Source: Eisenbergiella tayi (GTDB lineage Bacteria > Bacillota > Clostridia > Lachnospirales > Lachnospiraceae). Taken from it: a DNA stretch of 35,384 nucleotides. The position numbers were made by a program, and so were the translations under genes. The stretch is from the NCBI RefSeq assembly GCF_001881565.1, contig NZ_MPDJ01000018.1, forward strand, positions 19,367-54,750. Reading direction: 5' to 3'. The notes under the pieces are model-generated. The model searched no databases, was not told the origin of the DNA, and saw only the letters and a list, made by a program, of their open reading frames with translations. Each line of letters begins with the position of its first letter. Position 1 is the first letter of the stretch. Shown here one piece after another: positions 15,729 through 23,948 of this stretch.

Positions 15729-17102
15729 ATGCTGCTGCTCGCCAAAATAACCGCGGTCACAATAGGAATGGTACTTACTTTGAATGGGGCGGAACGGCCT
15801 CTTCCTCAGGAGGGGCGGATGCAGGAAGGAATGCGGAAGCAGGAATCCTGTGAAGTGGTTCCGGTGATGAAGAAGGAACAGAAGATCGCCCAGACTGCGA
15901 GGAACAGTTATGATATTATGGAGCAGGGAGCCTACGGCTTCAACGTTTCCGGCCAGTGGACGACAGGACCCGGGCCGGACGGCATTCCCTGGGGAATCTG
16001 GTTTTCGGCATCTGATGCCGTCCTGCTTGTGGATGTCAGGCCTTCGGTAACGGAGGGGAGCCTTTTTGAAGCACAGTGGGAAAATAGTAAAAAGGATCTG
16101 GAAAGCACCGCCAGGAAAACCCTGGGAAGTGAGCTGGATAATATCCGGTTTTATACCCAGGAAAACGAGGGCGGAGATATGGTATATGCCATGGAATATT
16201 CCTGCCGGAGGGAGGATCAGAAATGGTATGTTACCGTATGCTACCGGTTCGGTGAAAACTACATCGGAGAGTTTATCGGAGTAAACCCCTACTCAGCCAT
16301 GGACTGCAGGGAAGTGACCATGGATGCGGCCCGATCGTTGCGGGAATTGGGAAAAAGCGGAAAAAGAGACCTGCCGGAAGGAACGGATAAGGATGGATGG
16401 CCGTTCCCGTATCTGCATAATCCCTTTGCCATAACCGCATACTATATGGATGAAGAAGTGCCTCCGGAGCCTTCTGCACAGCGGAAAGCTTCCGATTACG
16501 AGATAAAATGGAAGGACAAGGGTATGGAAACCATCATGCGTTCTCTTCTGGGAAAAGAGGACGGACCCGTGATGTCCAGCGACCTGGATCGATGTGAGTC
16601 CCTGTATATCGTAGGCTGGCTTGGCGATTTTTACCGTATCGGCATGGGAAACAGTACGATGGAAATACCGGCGGATGGAGTTAACCTGCGTTCCCTGGAG
16701 GATATCAAAGAATTCAGGAACCTCACATCCCTGACGGTACAGGTGCGTACGCTGACGGATCTGTCACCTCTTGCATCCATGGAAAAGCTTACCTATCTGA
16801 ATCTGCTTGTATCTCCCAAACTTTCCTCACTGGACTGGCTTCAGGGAATGCCGCAGCTGGAGGAACTGATGATGTGGGGTGAGTCTTATCCTGAAATCAG
16901 GGATATAAAAGTATTTGAAGGGATGGACAGCCTGACTTCCGTCATGATTATTCTTCCTTCCGTCAAAGATATTTCCGTTTTTGCAGGACTGCCCAATCTG
17001 GAAACGCTTTGGATTAACTGCCATAAAAATGTGGACATTACGCCGGTAAAGGAAGCAGGCCAGATCAAAAGCCTGATGGTGAATACGGAGGAAATCCGCT
17101 GA
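15729..17102 (+). CDS. Secreted leucine-rich-repeat protein
   Basis: This is a 457-residue protein. Residues 1-21 are hydrophobic and signal-like, with possible cleavage near LNGA. A unique middle part (about 55-300) contains an aromatic-rich beta domain with no recognised name. Residues ~318-457 carry about five leucine-rich repeats of the internalin-like type (LTSLTVQVRTLTDLSPLASMEKLTYLNL and so on). LRR surface proteins usually mediate protein binding. No sorting signal or C-terminal membrane anchor is present, so it is either secreted or held by its N-terminus. AAGGGAGGT precedes ATG 15729. The next gene encodes another exported protein. Confidence 0.75.
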   Translation: MLLLAKITAVTIGMVLTLNGAERPLPQEGRMQEGMRKQESCEVVPVMKKEQKIAQTARNSYDIMEQGAYGFNVSGQWTTGPGPDGIPWGIWFSASDAVLLVDVRPSVTEGSLFEAQWENSKKDLESTARKTLGSELDNIRFYTQENEGGDMVYAMEYSCRREDQKWYVTVCYRFGENYIGEFIGVNPYSAMDCREVTMDAARSLRELGKSGKRDLPEGTDKDGWPFPYLHNPFAITAYYMDEEVPPEPSAQRKASDYEIKWKDKGMETIMRSLLGKEDGPVMSSDLDRCESLYIVGWLGDFYRIGMGNSTMEIPADGVNLRSLEDIKEFRNLTSLTVQVRTLTDLSPLASMEKLTYLNLLVSPKLSSLDWLQGMPQLEELMMWGESYPEIRDIKVFEGMDSLTSVMIILPSVKDISVFAGLPNLETLWINCHKNVDITPVKEAGQIKSLMVNTEEIR

Positions 17103-17207
17103 ACGGATCCGGATTCGGCAAATTGCCAGTTCACAGAGGATGAAAATGTTGTTATAATAACGGGAATAAATGACATCAGGTTAATCAGCTTGCGAGGATA
17201 AGGAGGA

Positions 17208-18404
17208 ATGCGGGAGCGCATATGTCCCGTGATTATACTTATGAACAGGAATAAGAAAAGATATATATTGCCCATAGCTTTCTGCACCGCCGCCCTTTTT
17301 GTATTTGATGTAAATGCGGATGCGGCGGCCGGAGTACCTCAGGCAGATTCGGTACAGAGTGAGGCAGCCGGGGATATCTGGCAGCAGCAGGCTGAGCTTG
17401 CGGCGGCAAATGCGGAAGCCTATCAAAAGGCTCAGGAACAATACGCGGCTGAGCTGGCAGCCTATCAGCAGGCACTGCTGGAACAGCAGGCCCGTGAAAA
17501 GAAAGAGGCTCAGACGCAGCAGAGCCTGGCGGAAGCAGATAATGTAAAGCCGGAGGAGGCGGACGGCGCTGCTTCTCCCACTGAAGCGGGACCGGCGGTG
17601 ATTCCGCCCGCACAGTCTCTGCAGACGCTGCCCCAGAACGGGACAATTGCCAACGGACGCCTGATTGCCGCCGGTTTGCTGTCCGCACCGGTGGAAACTC
17701 CTTTAAAAGGGAAAAGCATTTCTATTCTGGGTGACAGCATATCCACATATCAGGGCTATATCCCTTCCGGCTATGCCTGTTTCTATCCGGAAACCCAGAA
17801 TGATGTGAAGGATGTGACCCAGACCTGGTGGATGCAGGTGCTTTATAATACGGGAATGCGCCTTGCGGTGAACGGCTCCTATTCAGCCAGCGCGGTATGC
17901 GGGGATTCCCAGGCGGAGGATTCCAGCGCAGGCTGCAGTACCAGAAGGATCAATGAACTGATGGGAACGGACGGGACTGTACCGGATGTGATTCTGGTAT
18001 ATATGGGGGCTAATGATTTTTTCCGCTCCATGGAACTGGGGAAATTTAATGGCATTACAGGCCGCGGGGAAAAATATTATACCAACTTTACGGAAGGCTA
18101 TGAACTGATGATTCAGAAGCTCCTTCGTACCTACCCGGCATCCCGTATATACTGTATGACCTTGATTGAAGCCAATTCCGGGGACCATCCCAGAATCAAT
18201 GAAAAAGGAAATACGATTGCAGACTTTAACCAGCGCATTAAGGAGATTGCTGCTGCCTATGGGCTTCCGGTGATAGATGTGCATAACTGCGGCATGGAGG
18301 TTTATGAGCTGAACCACTATACCAGCGACGGAACCCATCCCAACAAGGAAGGGGCTGCCAAAATGGCCAACTATGTAACCGCAATGCTTCTTCAGACCGC
18401 TTAG
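17208..18404 (+). CDS. Exported SGNH/GDSL hydrolase with Ala/Gln-rich coiled-coil stalk
   Basis: This is a protein of up to 398 residues. A signal segment (RYILPIAFCTAALFVF) is followed by an Ala/Gln/Glu-rich helical stretch (about residues 45-115) and a Pro/Ala linker. The SGNH catalytic domain begins near 165: block I ILGDSIST, an Asn-bearing block (GANDFF), and block V SDGTHPN with Asp373 and His376. Such enzymes de-acylate glycans or lipids at the cell surface. The start is uncertain. AGGAGGA touches the ATG at 17208 with almost no spacer; ATG 17241 gives a more compact signal peptide but has no ribosome site. A TATAAT box lies at about 17150. Substrate unknown. Confidence 0.85.
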   Translation: MRERICPVIILMNRNKKRYILPIAFCTAALFVFDVNADAAAGVPQADSVQSEAAGDIWQQQAELAAANAEAYQKAQEQYAAELAAYQQALLEQQAREKKEAQTQQSLAEADNVKPEEADGAASPTEAGPAVIPPAQSLQTLPQNGTIANGRLIAAGLLSAPVETPLKGKSISILGDSISTYQGYIPSGYACFYPETQNDVKDVTQTWWMQVLYNTGMRLAVNGSYSASAVCGDSQAEDSSAGCSTRRINELMGTDGTVPDVILVYMGANDFFRSMELGKFNGITGRGEKYYTNFTEGYELMIQKLLRTYPASRIYCMTLIEANSGDHPRINEKGNTIADFNQRIKEIAAAYGLPVIDVHNCGMEVYELNHYTSDGTHPNKEGAAKMANYVTAMLLQTA

Positions 18405-18470
18405 GCGGGGAAGGAGAAGGCTGTCGGGTAAAAGGCTCTTGACATGTGTCTGGGGAATCAGGAGGATCGG

Positions 18471-19172
18471 ATGTTATCTGTTCTTTGCTTGATCTTAGTT
18501 TCGGTTTATTTATACAGGCATCATTTATACAACAAGCTGGACAGACAGAAGCTGTCGCACAGCTCTTATTATGATGTGTCCTTCGGAGGGGAACGCAAAT
18601 GCAGCGACGAGGTGGTGCGGATCCTTAAGGATGTGGGCGGCTACAAGAAAATAGTCGTAAACTGGCACTACTGTGAAAACGGGGAGCCGTCCTGTGCGGA
18701 TGTTATCCTGCTCCATGAGACTGGCATCTATGTGGTGGAGGCCAAGGATTACCAGGGCTGGATTTCCGGGGAGCCGGAGGACGAATACTGGGTGCAGACC
18801 CTCTGCGGGAGCCAGTTGACTTCCTACAAAAATTACTTCTATAATCCCCTTATGAAAAACAGCTCGTGTATCCGCAGCCTGCAGAAGGAGCTGCCGGACA
18901 TGAAGTGGCTGCCTTTCTTTTCCATGGCCGTTTTCGGAAACCAATGCGAACTGGAAAATGCCGGGCTGTCGGACAATACCTCCAAGATTATCCTGGTACG
19001 CCAGCTTTCCTATACTATATATGGAATGGTCCGCAGCGCCAGAAAGTTCCTTGCGCCCCAGGTTATCGATGAAATCTACGACCGGCTGCAGGTGCTGCCT
19101 TCCGCGAAAACAGCGGAGGGGAAATATTCCGGGCTTGACAAAAAGCCGGACTTTTATTATAGTAAAAAATAA
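18471..19172 (+). CDS. Membrane-tethered NERD domain protein
   Basis: This is a 233-residue protein. The N-terminus (MLSVLCLILVSVYLY) is one membrane segment. A NERD (nuclease-related) domain follows, with the conserved ADVILLHETGIYVVEAKDYQGWISG, where D and E-x-K correspond to PD-(D/E)XK-type nuclease residues. NERD proteins are thought to act in DNA processing, but few are characterised. AGGAGG five bases before ATG 18471 gives the start; the upstream ATG 18444 has no site. Its 3' end contains the promoter of the next gene, valS (TTGACA at 19135). Confidence 0.85.
   Translation: MLSVLCLILVSVYLYRHHLYNKLDRQKLSHSSYYDVSFGGERKCSDEVVRILKDVGGYKKIVVNWHYCENGEPSCADVILLHETGIYVVEAKDYQGWISGEPEDEYWVQTLCGSQLTSYKNYFYNPLMKNSSCIRSLQKELPDMKWLPFFSMAVFGNQCELENAGLSDNTSKIILVRQLSYTIYGMVRSARKFLAPQVIDEIYDRLQVLPSAKTAEGKYSGLDKKPDFYYSKK
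19135..19163 (+). promoter_or_regulatory. valS promoter inside the 3' end of the NERD gene
   Basis: A perfect TTGACA (19135-19140), a 17-base spacer and TATAGT (19158-19163) form a near-consensus sigma-A promoter. Transcription would begin about 19170, just at the end of the NERD gene, and run straight into the T-box leader. Confidence 0.85.
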
Positions 19173-19199
19173 TCGGCGGCCGGCTGTCATATTTTGGCG

Positions 19200-19494
19200 A
19201 GGGCTGCGAAGAATATAGCAGGAAAAGATGAGGAAAAAGAGGAGTACGCATTAACACTCGGCAGAGAGGGCGGCCCAAAGGCTGAAAGGACGCCCGGAGA
19301 AAGGGATGCGGAAGGTAGCTTTGGAATCGGAGGCCTGAACAGACGGCTGGCAGGGAATGCAGTCGGTAGGGCTTCACGTTTTATCCCCGTTAAAGGATAA
19401 ATGAGGCCGGAAAGGAATAAATTTTCCGGTGAACAAAGGTGGTACCGCGTGAACACGCCCTTTGCCGTTTTATAATCGGCAAAGGGCTTTTTTT
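19200..19494 (+). ncRNA. T-box leader of valS, specifier GUA
   Basis: This tRNA-sensing riboswitch raises valS transcription when tRNA-Val is uncharged. Visible parts are the stem I specifier loop, with AGTA on its 5' side, CGCAT pairing with ATGCG (19306-19310), and GAAGGTAGC on its 3' side with GUA at 19315-19317. The distal AG bulge (CAGAGAGG) and the T-box AAAGGTGGTACCGCG (19435-19449) are also present; its UGGU bulge can pair with the ACCA end of tRNA-Val. The terminator stem is GCCCTTTGCCG with CGGCAAAGGGC (19457-19487), followed by a run of T. The specifier agrees with the downstream gene. Confidence 0.95.
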
Positions 19495-19547
19495 CTGGCT
19501 TTAAAGAATTCAGATTGGAATGCGGCTTGTACGCAGAAGGGAGCACT

Positions 19548-22211
19548 ATGAGTAAAGAACTTGCAAAAACATATGATCCTCATGGAATTGAGGACAGGCT
19601 GTATGAGAAATGGGTGGAAAAGAAATATTTTCATGCCCAGGTGGATCGGAGCAAAAAGCCCTTCACCATTGTGATGCCCCCTCCGAATATTACGGGACAG
19701 CTCCATATGGGACACGCCCTGGATAATACCATGCAGGATATTCTGATACGTTTTAAGCGTATGCAGGGCTATAATGCACTCTGGCAGCCGGGAACGGATC
19801 ACGCCAGCATTGCAACGGAAGTAAAAATCATCGAAAAGCTGAAGGAAGAAGGCGTTGACAAGCACGATCTGGGAAGGGAGAAATTCCTGGAACGCGCATG
19901 GGAATGGAAGAAGGAATACGGCGGCAGGATTACTGGCCAGCTCCGCAAGCTGGGGTCCTCCTGCGACTGGGACAGAGAACGCTTCACCATGGATGAGGGC
20001 TGCAATAAGGCGGTTACGGAAGTGTTCTGTAAAATGCATGAAAAAGGCTGGATTTATAAAGGCAGCAGAATTATAAACTGGTGCCCGGTGTGCAACACCT
20101 CCATCTCCGATGCAGAGGTTGTATACGAAGAACAGGCCGGCCATTTCTGGCATATCAAATACCCTCTTCTGCAGGAAGACGGGACGCCGAGTACAACAGA
20201 ATTCCTGGAATTTGCCACCACACGTCCGGAAACCATGCTGGGAGATACCGCAGTGGCTGTTAATCCGGAGGACGAAAGATATACCTCCCTCATCGGCAGG
20301 AAGGTGCTTCTGCCCCTGATGAACCGTGAGATCCCCATCGTGGCGGATTCCTATGTGGATATGGAATTCGGTACCGGCGTGGTAAAGATCACCCCCGCTC
20401 ATGACCCGAATGACTTTGAGGTGGGAAAACGCCATAACCTGCCTGAAATCAATATTATGAACGATGATGCCACCATCAATGAAAACGGCGGAAAATTTGC
20501 AGGAATGGACCGTTATGAAGCCAGGGCCGCAATCGTTAAGGAACTGGAAGAGATGGGACTTCTTGTGGGCATCGAAGACTACAGCCATAACGTAGGCACC
20601 CATGACAGATGCAAGACTACGGTAGAGCCTTTAATCAAGAAACAGTGGTTCGTGAAAATGGACGAACTGATAAAACCGGCTGTGGAAGGTGTGAAAAATG
20701 GAGATATCCGCCTGATACCGGAACGTATGGACAAGACGTACTTTAACTGGACAGATAACATCCGTGACTGGTGTATTTCCAGGCAGCTGTGGTGGGGACA
20801 CCGGATACCGGCCTATTACTGTGATGAATGCGGGGAAATCGTGGTGGCAAAGGAAATGCCCGATGTCTGCCCGAAATGCGGATGTACGCATTTGACCCAG
20901 GATCCGGATACGCTTGATACCTGGTTTTCCTCCGCTCTCTGGCCTTTTTCCACGCTGGGCTGGCCGGATAAAACCGAGGACCTGGATTATTTTTATCCTA
21001 CGGATGTGCTGGTTACCGGATATGATATCATTTTCTTCTGGGTCATCCGCATGATTTTCTCTGGCTATGAGCAGATGGGAGGGAAGCCTTTTTCCACAGT
21101 GCTTTTCCATGGCCTGGTAAGGGATTCCCAGGGAAGAAAAATGTCCAAATCCCTGGGCAACGGCATTGATCCTCTGGAAATCATTGACCAGTACGGCGCC
21201 GACGCGCTGCGTCTCACGCTGATTACCGGAAATGCACCCGGAAACGACATGCGTTTCTATTTTGAAAGAGTGGAAGCAAGCCGTAATTTTGCCAATAAAG
21301 TATGGAACGCATCCCGTTTTATCATGATGAATATGGACGGAAAGACTATTCCGGCCGATGCGGATAAATATCTTCAGCCTGTGGATAAATGGATCCTTTC
21401 CAAGCTGAACCATGTGGTAAAAGAAGTGACCGACAACATGGAGAACTTCGAACTGGGTATTGCCGTACAGAAGGTATATGATTTCATCTGGGATGAATTC
21501 TGCGACTGGTATATTGAAATGGTAAAGCCCAGGCTTTACGATACGGACGACACCGACAGCCAGGCAGCCGCTCTCTGGACACTGAAAAATGTCCTGCTGA
21601 ATGCGCTGAAGCTGCTGCATCCTTTCATGCCTTTTGTAACGGAAGAAATTTTCTGCACGCTTCAGGAAGAGGAAGAATCCATTATGATTTCCAGTTGGCC
21701 TGTGTACCGTGAGGACTGGAATTATGCGTCGGAAGAAAAAGACATTGAGATCATCAAAGAAGCGGTGCGCGGCATCCGTAATGTGAGAAGCTCCATGAAT
21801 GTTCCCCCCAGCAAAAAAGCAAGGGTATTTGTGGTGAGCGACAGGGAAGATATCAAAAATGCATTTACGCAGGGCCGTCTGTTCTTCGCATCCCTGGCTT
21901 ATGCATCCGAGGTAACAGTCCAGGCAGACCGTTCCGGTATTGCTGATGATGCGGTTACCGTGGTAATTGCAGGAGCTACCTGCTATATCCCTTTTGCGGA
22001 GCTGGTGGATATTGCCCAGGAAATCGAACGTCTGGAAAAAGAAGAAAAGAAGCTTCAGGGTGAGCTTGCCCGGGTAAACGGAATGCTGAACAATGAACGT
22101 TTCCTTTCCAAAGCACCGGAAAGCAAAATCGCTGAGGAGAAGGAAAAGCTGGGAAAATATACCCAGATGATGGAACAGGTAAGAGAACGCCTTGCTGCAT
22201 TAAGAAAATAA
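19548..22211 (+). CDS. valS: Valyl-tRNA synthetase
   Basis: This 887-residue class I aminoacyl-tRNA synthetase joins valine to tRNA-Val in the cytoplasm. The ATP site motif HMGH is at residues 53-56 after PPPNITGQL, and KMSKS is at 531-535. The CP1 editing domain lies between them (motifs TTRPETMLGDTAVAVNP and TPAHDPNDFEVG). A zinc-binding-like Cys cluster (CDECG...CPKCGC) is near 425-450. The anticodon-binding domain and a C-terminal coiled-coil arm (about 820-887) complete it. All are as expected for full-length ValRS. GAAGGGAG precedes ATG 19548; an earlier in-frame ATG (19515) lies too close to the leader terminator. Expression is set by the T-box. Confidence 0.97.
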   Translation: MSKELAKTYDPHGIEDRLYEKWVEKKYFHAQVDRSKKPFTIVMPPPNITGQLHMGHALDNTMQDILIRFKRMQGYNALWQPGTDHASIATEVKIIEKLKEEGVDKHDLGREKFLERAWEWKKEYGGRITGQLRKLGSSCDWDRERFTMDEGCNKAVTEVFCKMHEKGWIYKGSRIINWCPVCNTSISDAEVVYEEQAGHFWHIKYPLLQEDGTPSTTEFLEFATTRPETMLGDTAVAVNPEDERYTSLIGRKVLLPLMNREIPIVADSYVDMEFGTGVVKITPAHDPNDFEVGKRHNLPEINIMNDDATINENGGKFAGMDRYEARAAIVKELEEMGLLVGIEDYSHNVGTHDRCKTTVEPLIKKQWFVKMDELIKPAVEGVKNGDIRLIPERMDKTYFNWTDNIRDWCISRQLWWGHRIPAYYCDECGEIVVAKEMPDVCPKCGCTHLTQDPDTLDTWFSSALWPFSTLGWPDKTEDLDYFYPTDVLVTGYDIIFFWVIRMIFSGYEQMGGKPFSTVLFHGLVRDSQGRKMSKSLGNGIDPLEIIDQYGADALRLTLITGNAPGNDMRFYFERVEASRNFANKVWNASRFIMMNMDGKTIPADADKYLQPVDKWILSKLNHVVKEVTDNMENFELGIAVQKVYDFIWDEFCDWYIEMVKPRLYDTDDTDSQAAALWTLKNVLLNALKLLHPFMPFVTEEIFCTLQEEEESIMISSWPVYREDWNYASEEKDIEIIKEAVRGIRNVRSSMNVPPSKKARVFVVSDREDIKNAFTQGRLFFASLAYASEVTVQADRSGIADDAVTVVIAGATCYIPFAELVDIAQEIERLEKEEKKLQGELARVNGMLNNERFLSKAPESKIAEEKEKLGKYTQMMEQVRERLAALRK

Positions 22212-22253
22212 GCGGGCAGAGGCAGCTTATTCCCGCGGCAAAGAGCTAAGGCC

Positions 22254-22372
22254 AGGCAGGTTTTATTTTGAAGATTATCACAAAAATAAAAGGGCGGAGG
22301 CAGAACAGGGATAATTCCCCACGGAAAATTCTCCGGGGGCATTACCTTTCAATGCTTCCGCCCGTTGCCTGT
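22254..22372. other. Large inverted-repeat structure between valS and folC
   Basis: The 223-base gap has nested inverted repeats: TTTTATTTT (22261-22269) with AAAATAAAA, GGGCGGAGGCA (22292-22302) with TGCTTCCGCCC (22353-22363), an inner CCCC-A-CGGA / TCCG-GGGG hairpin, and outer CAGGC/GCCTG. On the minus strand the main stem is followed by TTTTATTTTT, like a terminator facing away from folC. On the plus strand no T-run follows. Its role is unknown; I could not fit it to the tetrahydrofolate riboswitch. Confidence 0.55.
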
Positions 22373-22434
22373 CCTTAAGGAAGAAAAAGCGGCGCGGGAT
22401 TCAGGAGGAAAGGTCAAAACAGAGGGCCGGAAAA

Positions 22435-23745
22435 ATGAGGGATAAAAAGAATTTCACTTATGAAGAGGCAGTGGAGTACGTGCTTCAGATTCCGAAGTTT
22501 ACGAAGAAAAACACACCGGAGGATACCCGAAGGTTTTATGAATATCTGGGAAGACCCGGAGAAAGCTCCGGGCTTATTCATGTGGCGGGAACCAATGGGA
22601 AGGGTTCCGTCTGCTCCTATATCAACGCCGTACTGGAAGAGGCCGGTTATTGCCCGGGCCTTTTCGTTTCCCCCCATCTCGTGGATGTGCGTGAACGCTT
22701 CCGCCTGAAGGGACAGATGATTTCCAAAGAAGATTTCACGGAAATTTTTATGAAGGTACTGGAAAATGTGGAAAACTTCTGTAAAAAAAGCGGGGACTGT
22801 GTATATCATCCCACTTTTTTTGAAATGCTTTTTTTTATGGGGATGCTTTGGTTTCAGGAAAAAGGGGCAGACTATATCATATTGGAGACCGGAATGGGAG
22901 GAAGGCTGGATGCCACGAATGTCATTGACCATCCTTTAGTCACGGTCATTACCCATATCGGACTGGATCATACGGAATATCTGGGGGATACCAGGGAAAA
23001 GATCGCAGGCGAGAAGGCCGGAATCATTAAAAAAGGTGTGCCTGTGGTGTTCTGGGAACAGGAAGAAGAGGTAAACAGGGTCATTGTTGAAAAAGCACGG
23101 GAAATGTCGTCAGAAGTGATTCCTGTGTCAGAAAAGCAAGTTGTTTTATTTAAATTTAAGAATAAAACCGTTGATTTTTCCATGAGCTCTGAGTATTATG
23201 AATATATTAGGGCCAGCCTGCCGACGGCAGCTGTATATCAGAAAGAGAATGCAGCTCTTGCCATACGTGCCCTTGAGGTGCTGGGACGTACCGTCCCCCT
23301 TACCAGACAGCAGGTGGAAACAGGGCTTTCCAGGGCAAAATGGGAAGGCCGGATGGAAGAGGTCCTGCCGGGCGTTTATATTGACGGCGCTCATAATGAA
23401 GATGGGATACAGGCATTTCTGGACAGTGTCCGTGAAGACGGATGCCGCGGGAAAAGGCATCTTCTGTTTTCCGTCGTTTCCGATAAGCGGGCGGAAAACA
23501 TGATCGGCCGGATCGTGGATAGCGGCCTGTTTGCCGATGTGGCCATCGCCCCGATTGACAGCGCGAGGAGCCTGACGCAGGAGCAGCTTCTTTCCCTGTG
23601 GAAGGGAAGGAATCATGCCAGGCTTTATCACAATCCGGAGGAAGCCTGGGATGCGCTGATACGCGAAAAGGATGAGGCGGATATGGTGTATGCGGCCGGT
23701 TCTCTGTATCTTGCAGGCCAGCTGAAGGCATACATGAAGAAGTAA
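22435..23745 (+). CDS. folC: Folylpolyglutamate synthase / dihydrofolate synthase
   Basis: This 436-residue cytoplasmic ligase adds glutamate to dihydropteroate or tetrahydrofolate using ATP. It has the Mur-ligase-like P-loop GTNGKGS at residues 52-58, the omega-loop and folate-binding LFVSPHLVDVRERF, then ILETGMGGRLDATN and THIGLDHTEYLG, where the Mg-carrying residues lie. The C-terminal Glu-binding domain includes YIDGAHNEDGIQAF. It is full length. GAGGG lies before ATG 22435. It follows valS, a common Firmicutes gene order, and is followed within 35 bases by a small gene, suggesting one transcript through the TPR gene. Confidence 0.95.
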   Translation: MRDKKNFTYEEAVEYVLQIPKFTKKNTPEDTRRFYEYLGRPGESSGLIHVAGTNGKGSVCSYINAVLEEAGYCPGLFVSPHLVDVRERFRLKGQMISKEDFTEIFMKVLENVENFCKKSGDCVYHPTFFEMLFFMGMLWFQEKGADYIILETGMGGRLDATNVIDHPLVTVITHIGLDHTEYLGDTREKIAGEKAGIIKKGVPVVFWEQEEEVNRVIVEKAREMSSEVIPVSEKQVVLFKFKNKTVDFSMSSEYYEYIRASLPTAAVYQKENAALAIRALEVLGRTVPLTRQQVETGLSRAKWEGRMEEVLPGVYIDGAHNEDGIQAFLDSVREDGCRGKRHLLFSVVSDKRAENMIGRIVDSGLFADVAIAPIDSARSLTQEQLLSLWKGRNHARLYHNPEEAWDALIREKDEADMVYAAGSLYLAGQLKAYMKK

Positions 23746-23780
23746 ACTGTGAACAGCCCGATATACAGGAGGACAGCAGT

Positions 23781-23936
23781 ATGATAGATTTTGAAGAAGA
23801 AATAAAAAAATTTCATCCCAGCCTTGAAATAGGAGAGGTGGAGGAAGCCATATATAACCACGATTTAACAGACCTGACGGATTTGCTGGTAGAGATTGAG
23901 AAAAGCAGAAAAGCGGATAAAAACAGACAGGAATAG
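23781..23936 (+). CDS. Small acidic protein of 51 residues
   Basis: An ATG at 23781, with AGGAGGA seven bases upstream, opens a 51-codon frame (MIDFEEEIKKFHPSLEIGEV...) ending in TAG at 23934-23936. The peptide is predicted to be helical, rich in Glu and Lys, without Cys or membrane segments. It begins 35 bases after folC and ends 12 bases before the next gene, so it is almost certainly part of that operon. I know of no function. Spacing and ribosome site make it a confident small gene. Confidence 0.8.
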   Translation: MIDFEEEIKKFHPSLEIGEVEEAIYNHDLTDLTDLLVEIEKSRKADKNRQE

Positions 23937-23948
23937 AGGAACTCTGAT

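Noticed and set aside
18439..18444. TTGACA before the NERD gene as a promoter
   Set aside because: No -10 box is found 16-19 bases downstream; that position is occupied by the ribosome site.
22292..22363. Tetrahydrofolate riboswitch before folC
   Set aside because: Only the 3' strand has a faint likeness; the conserved core segments are absent, so I left it as an unassigned structure.
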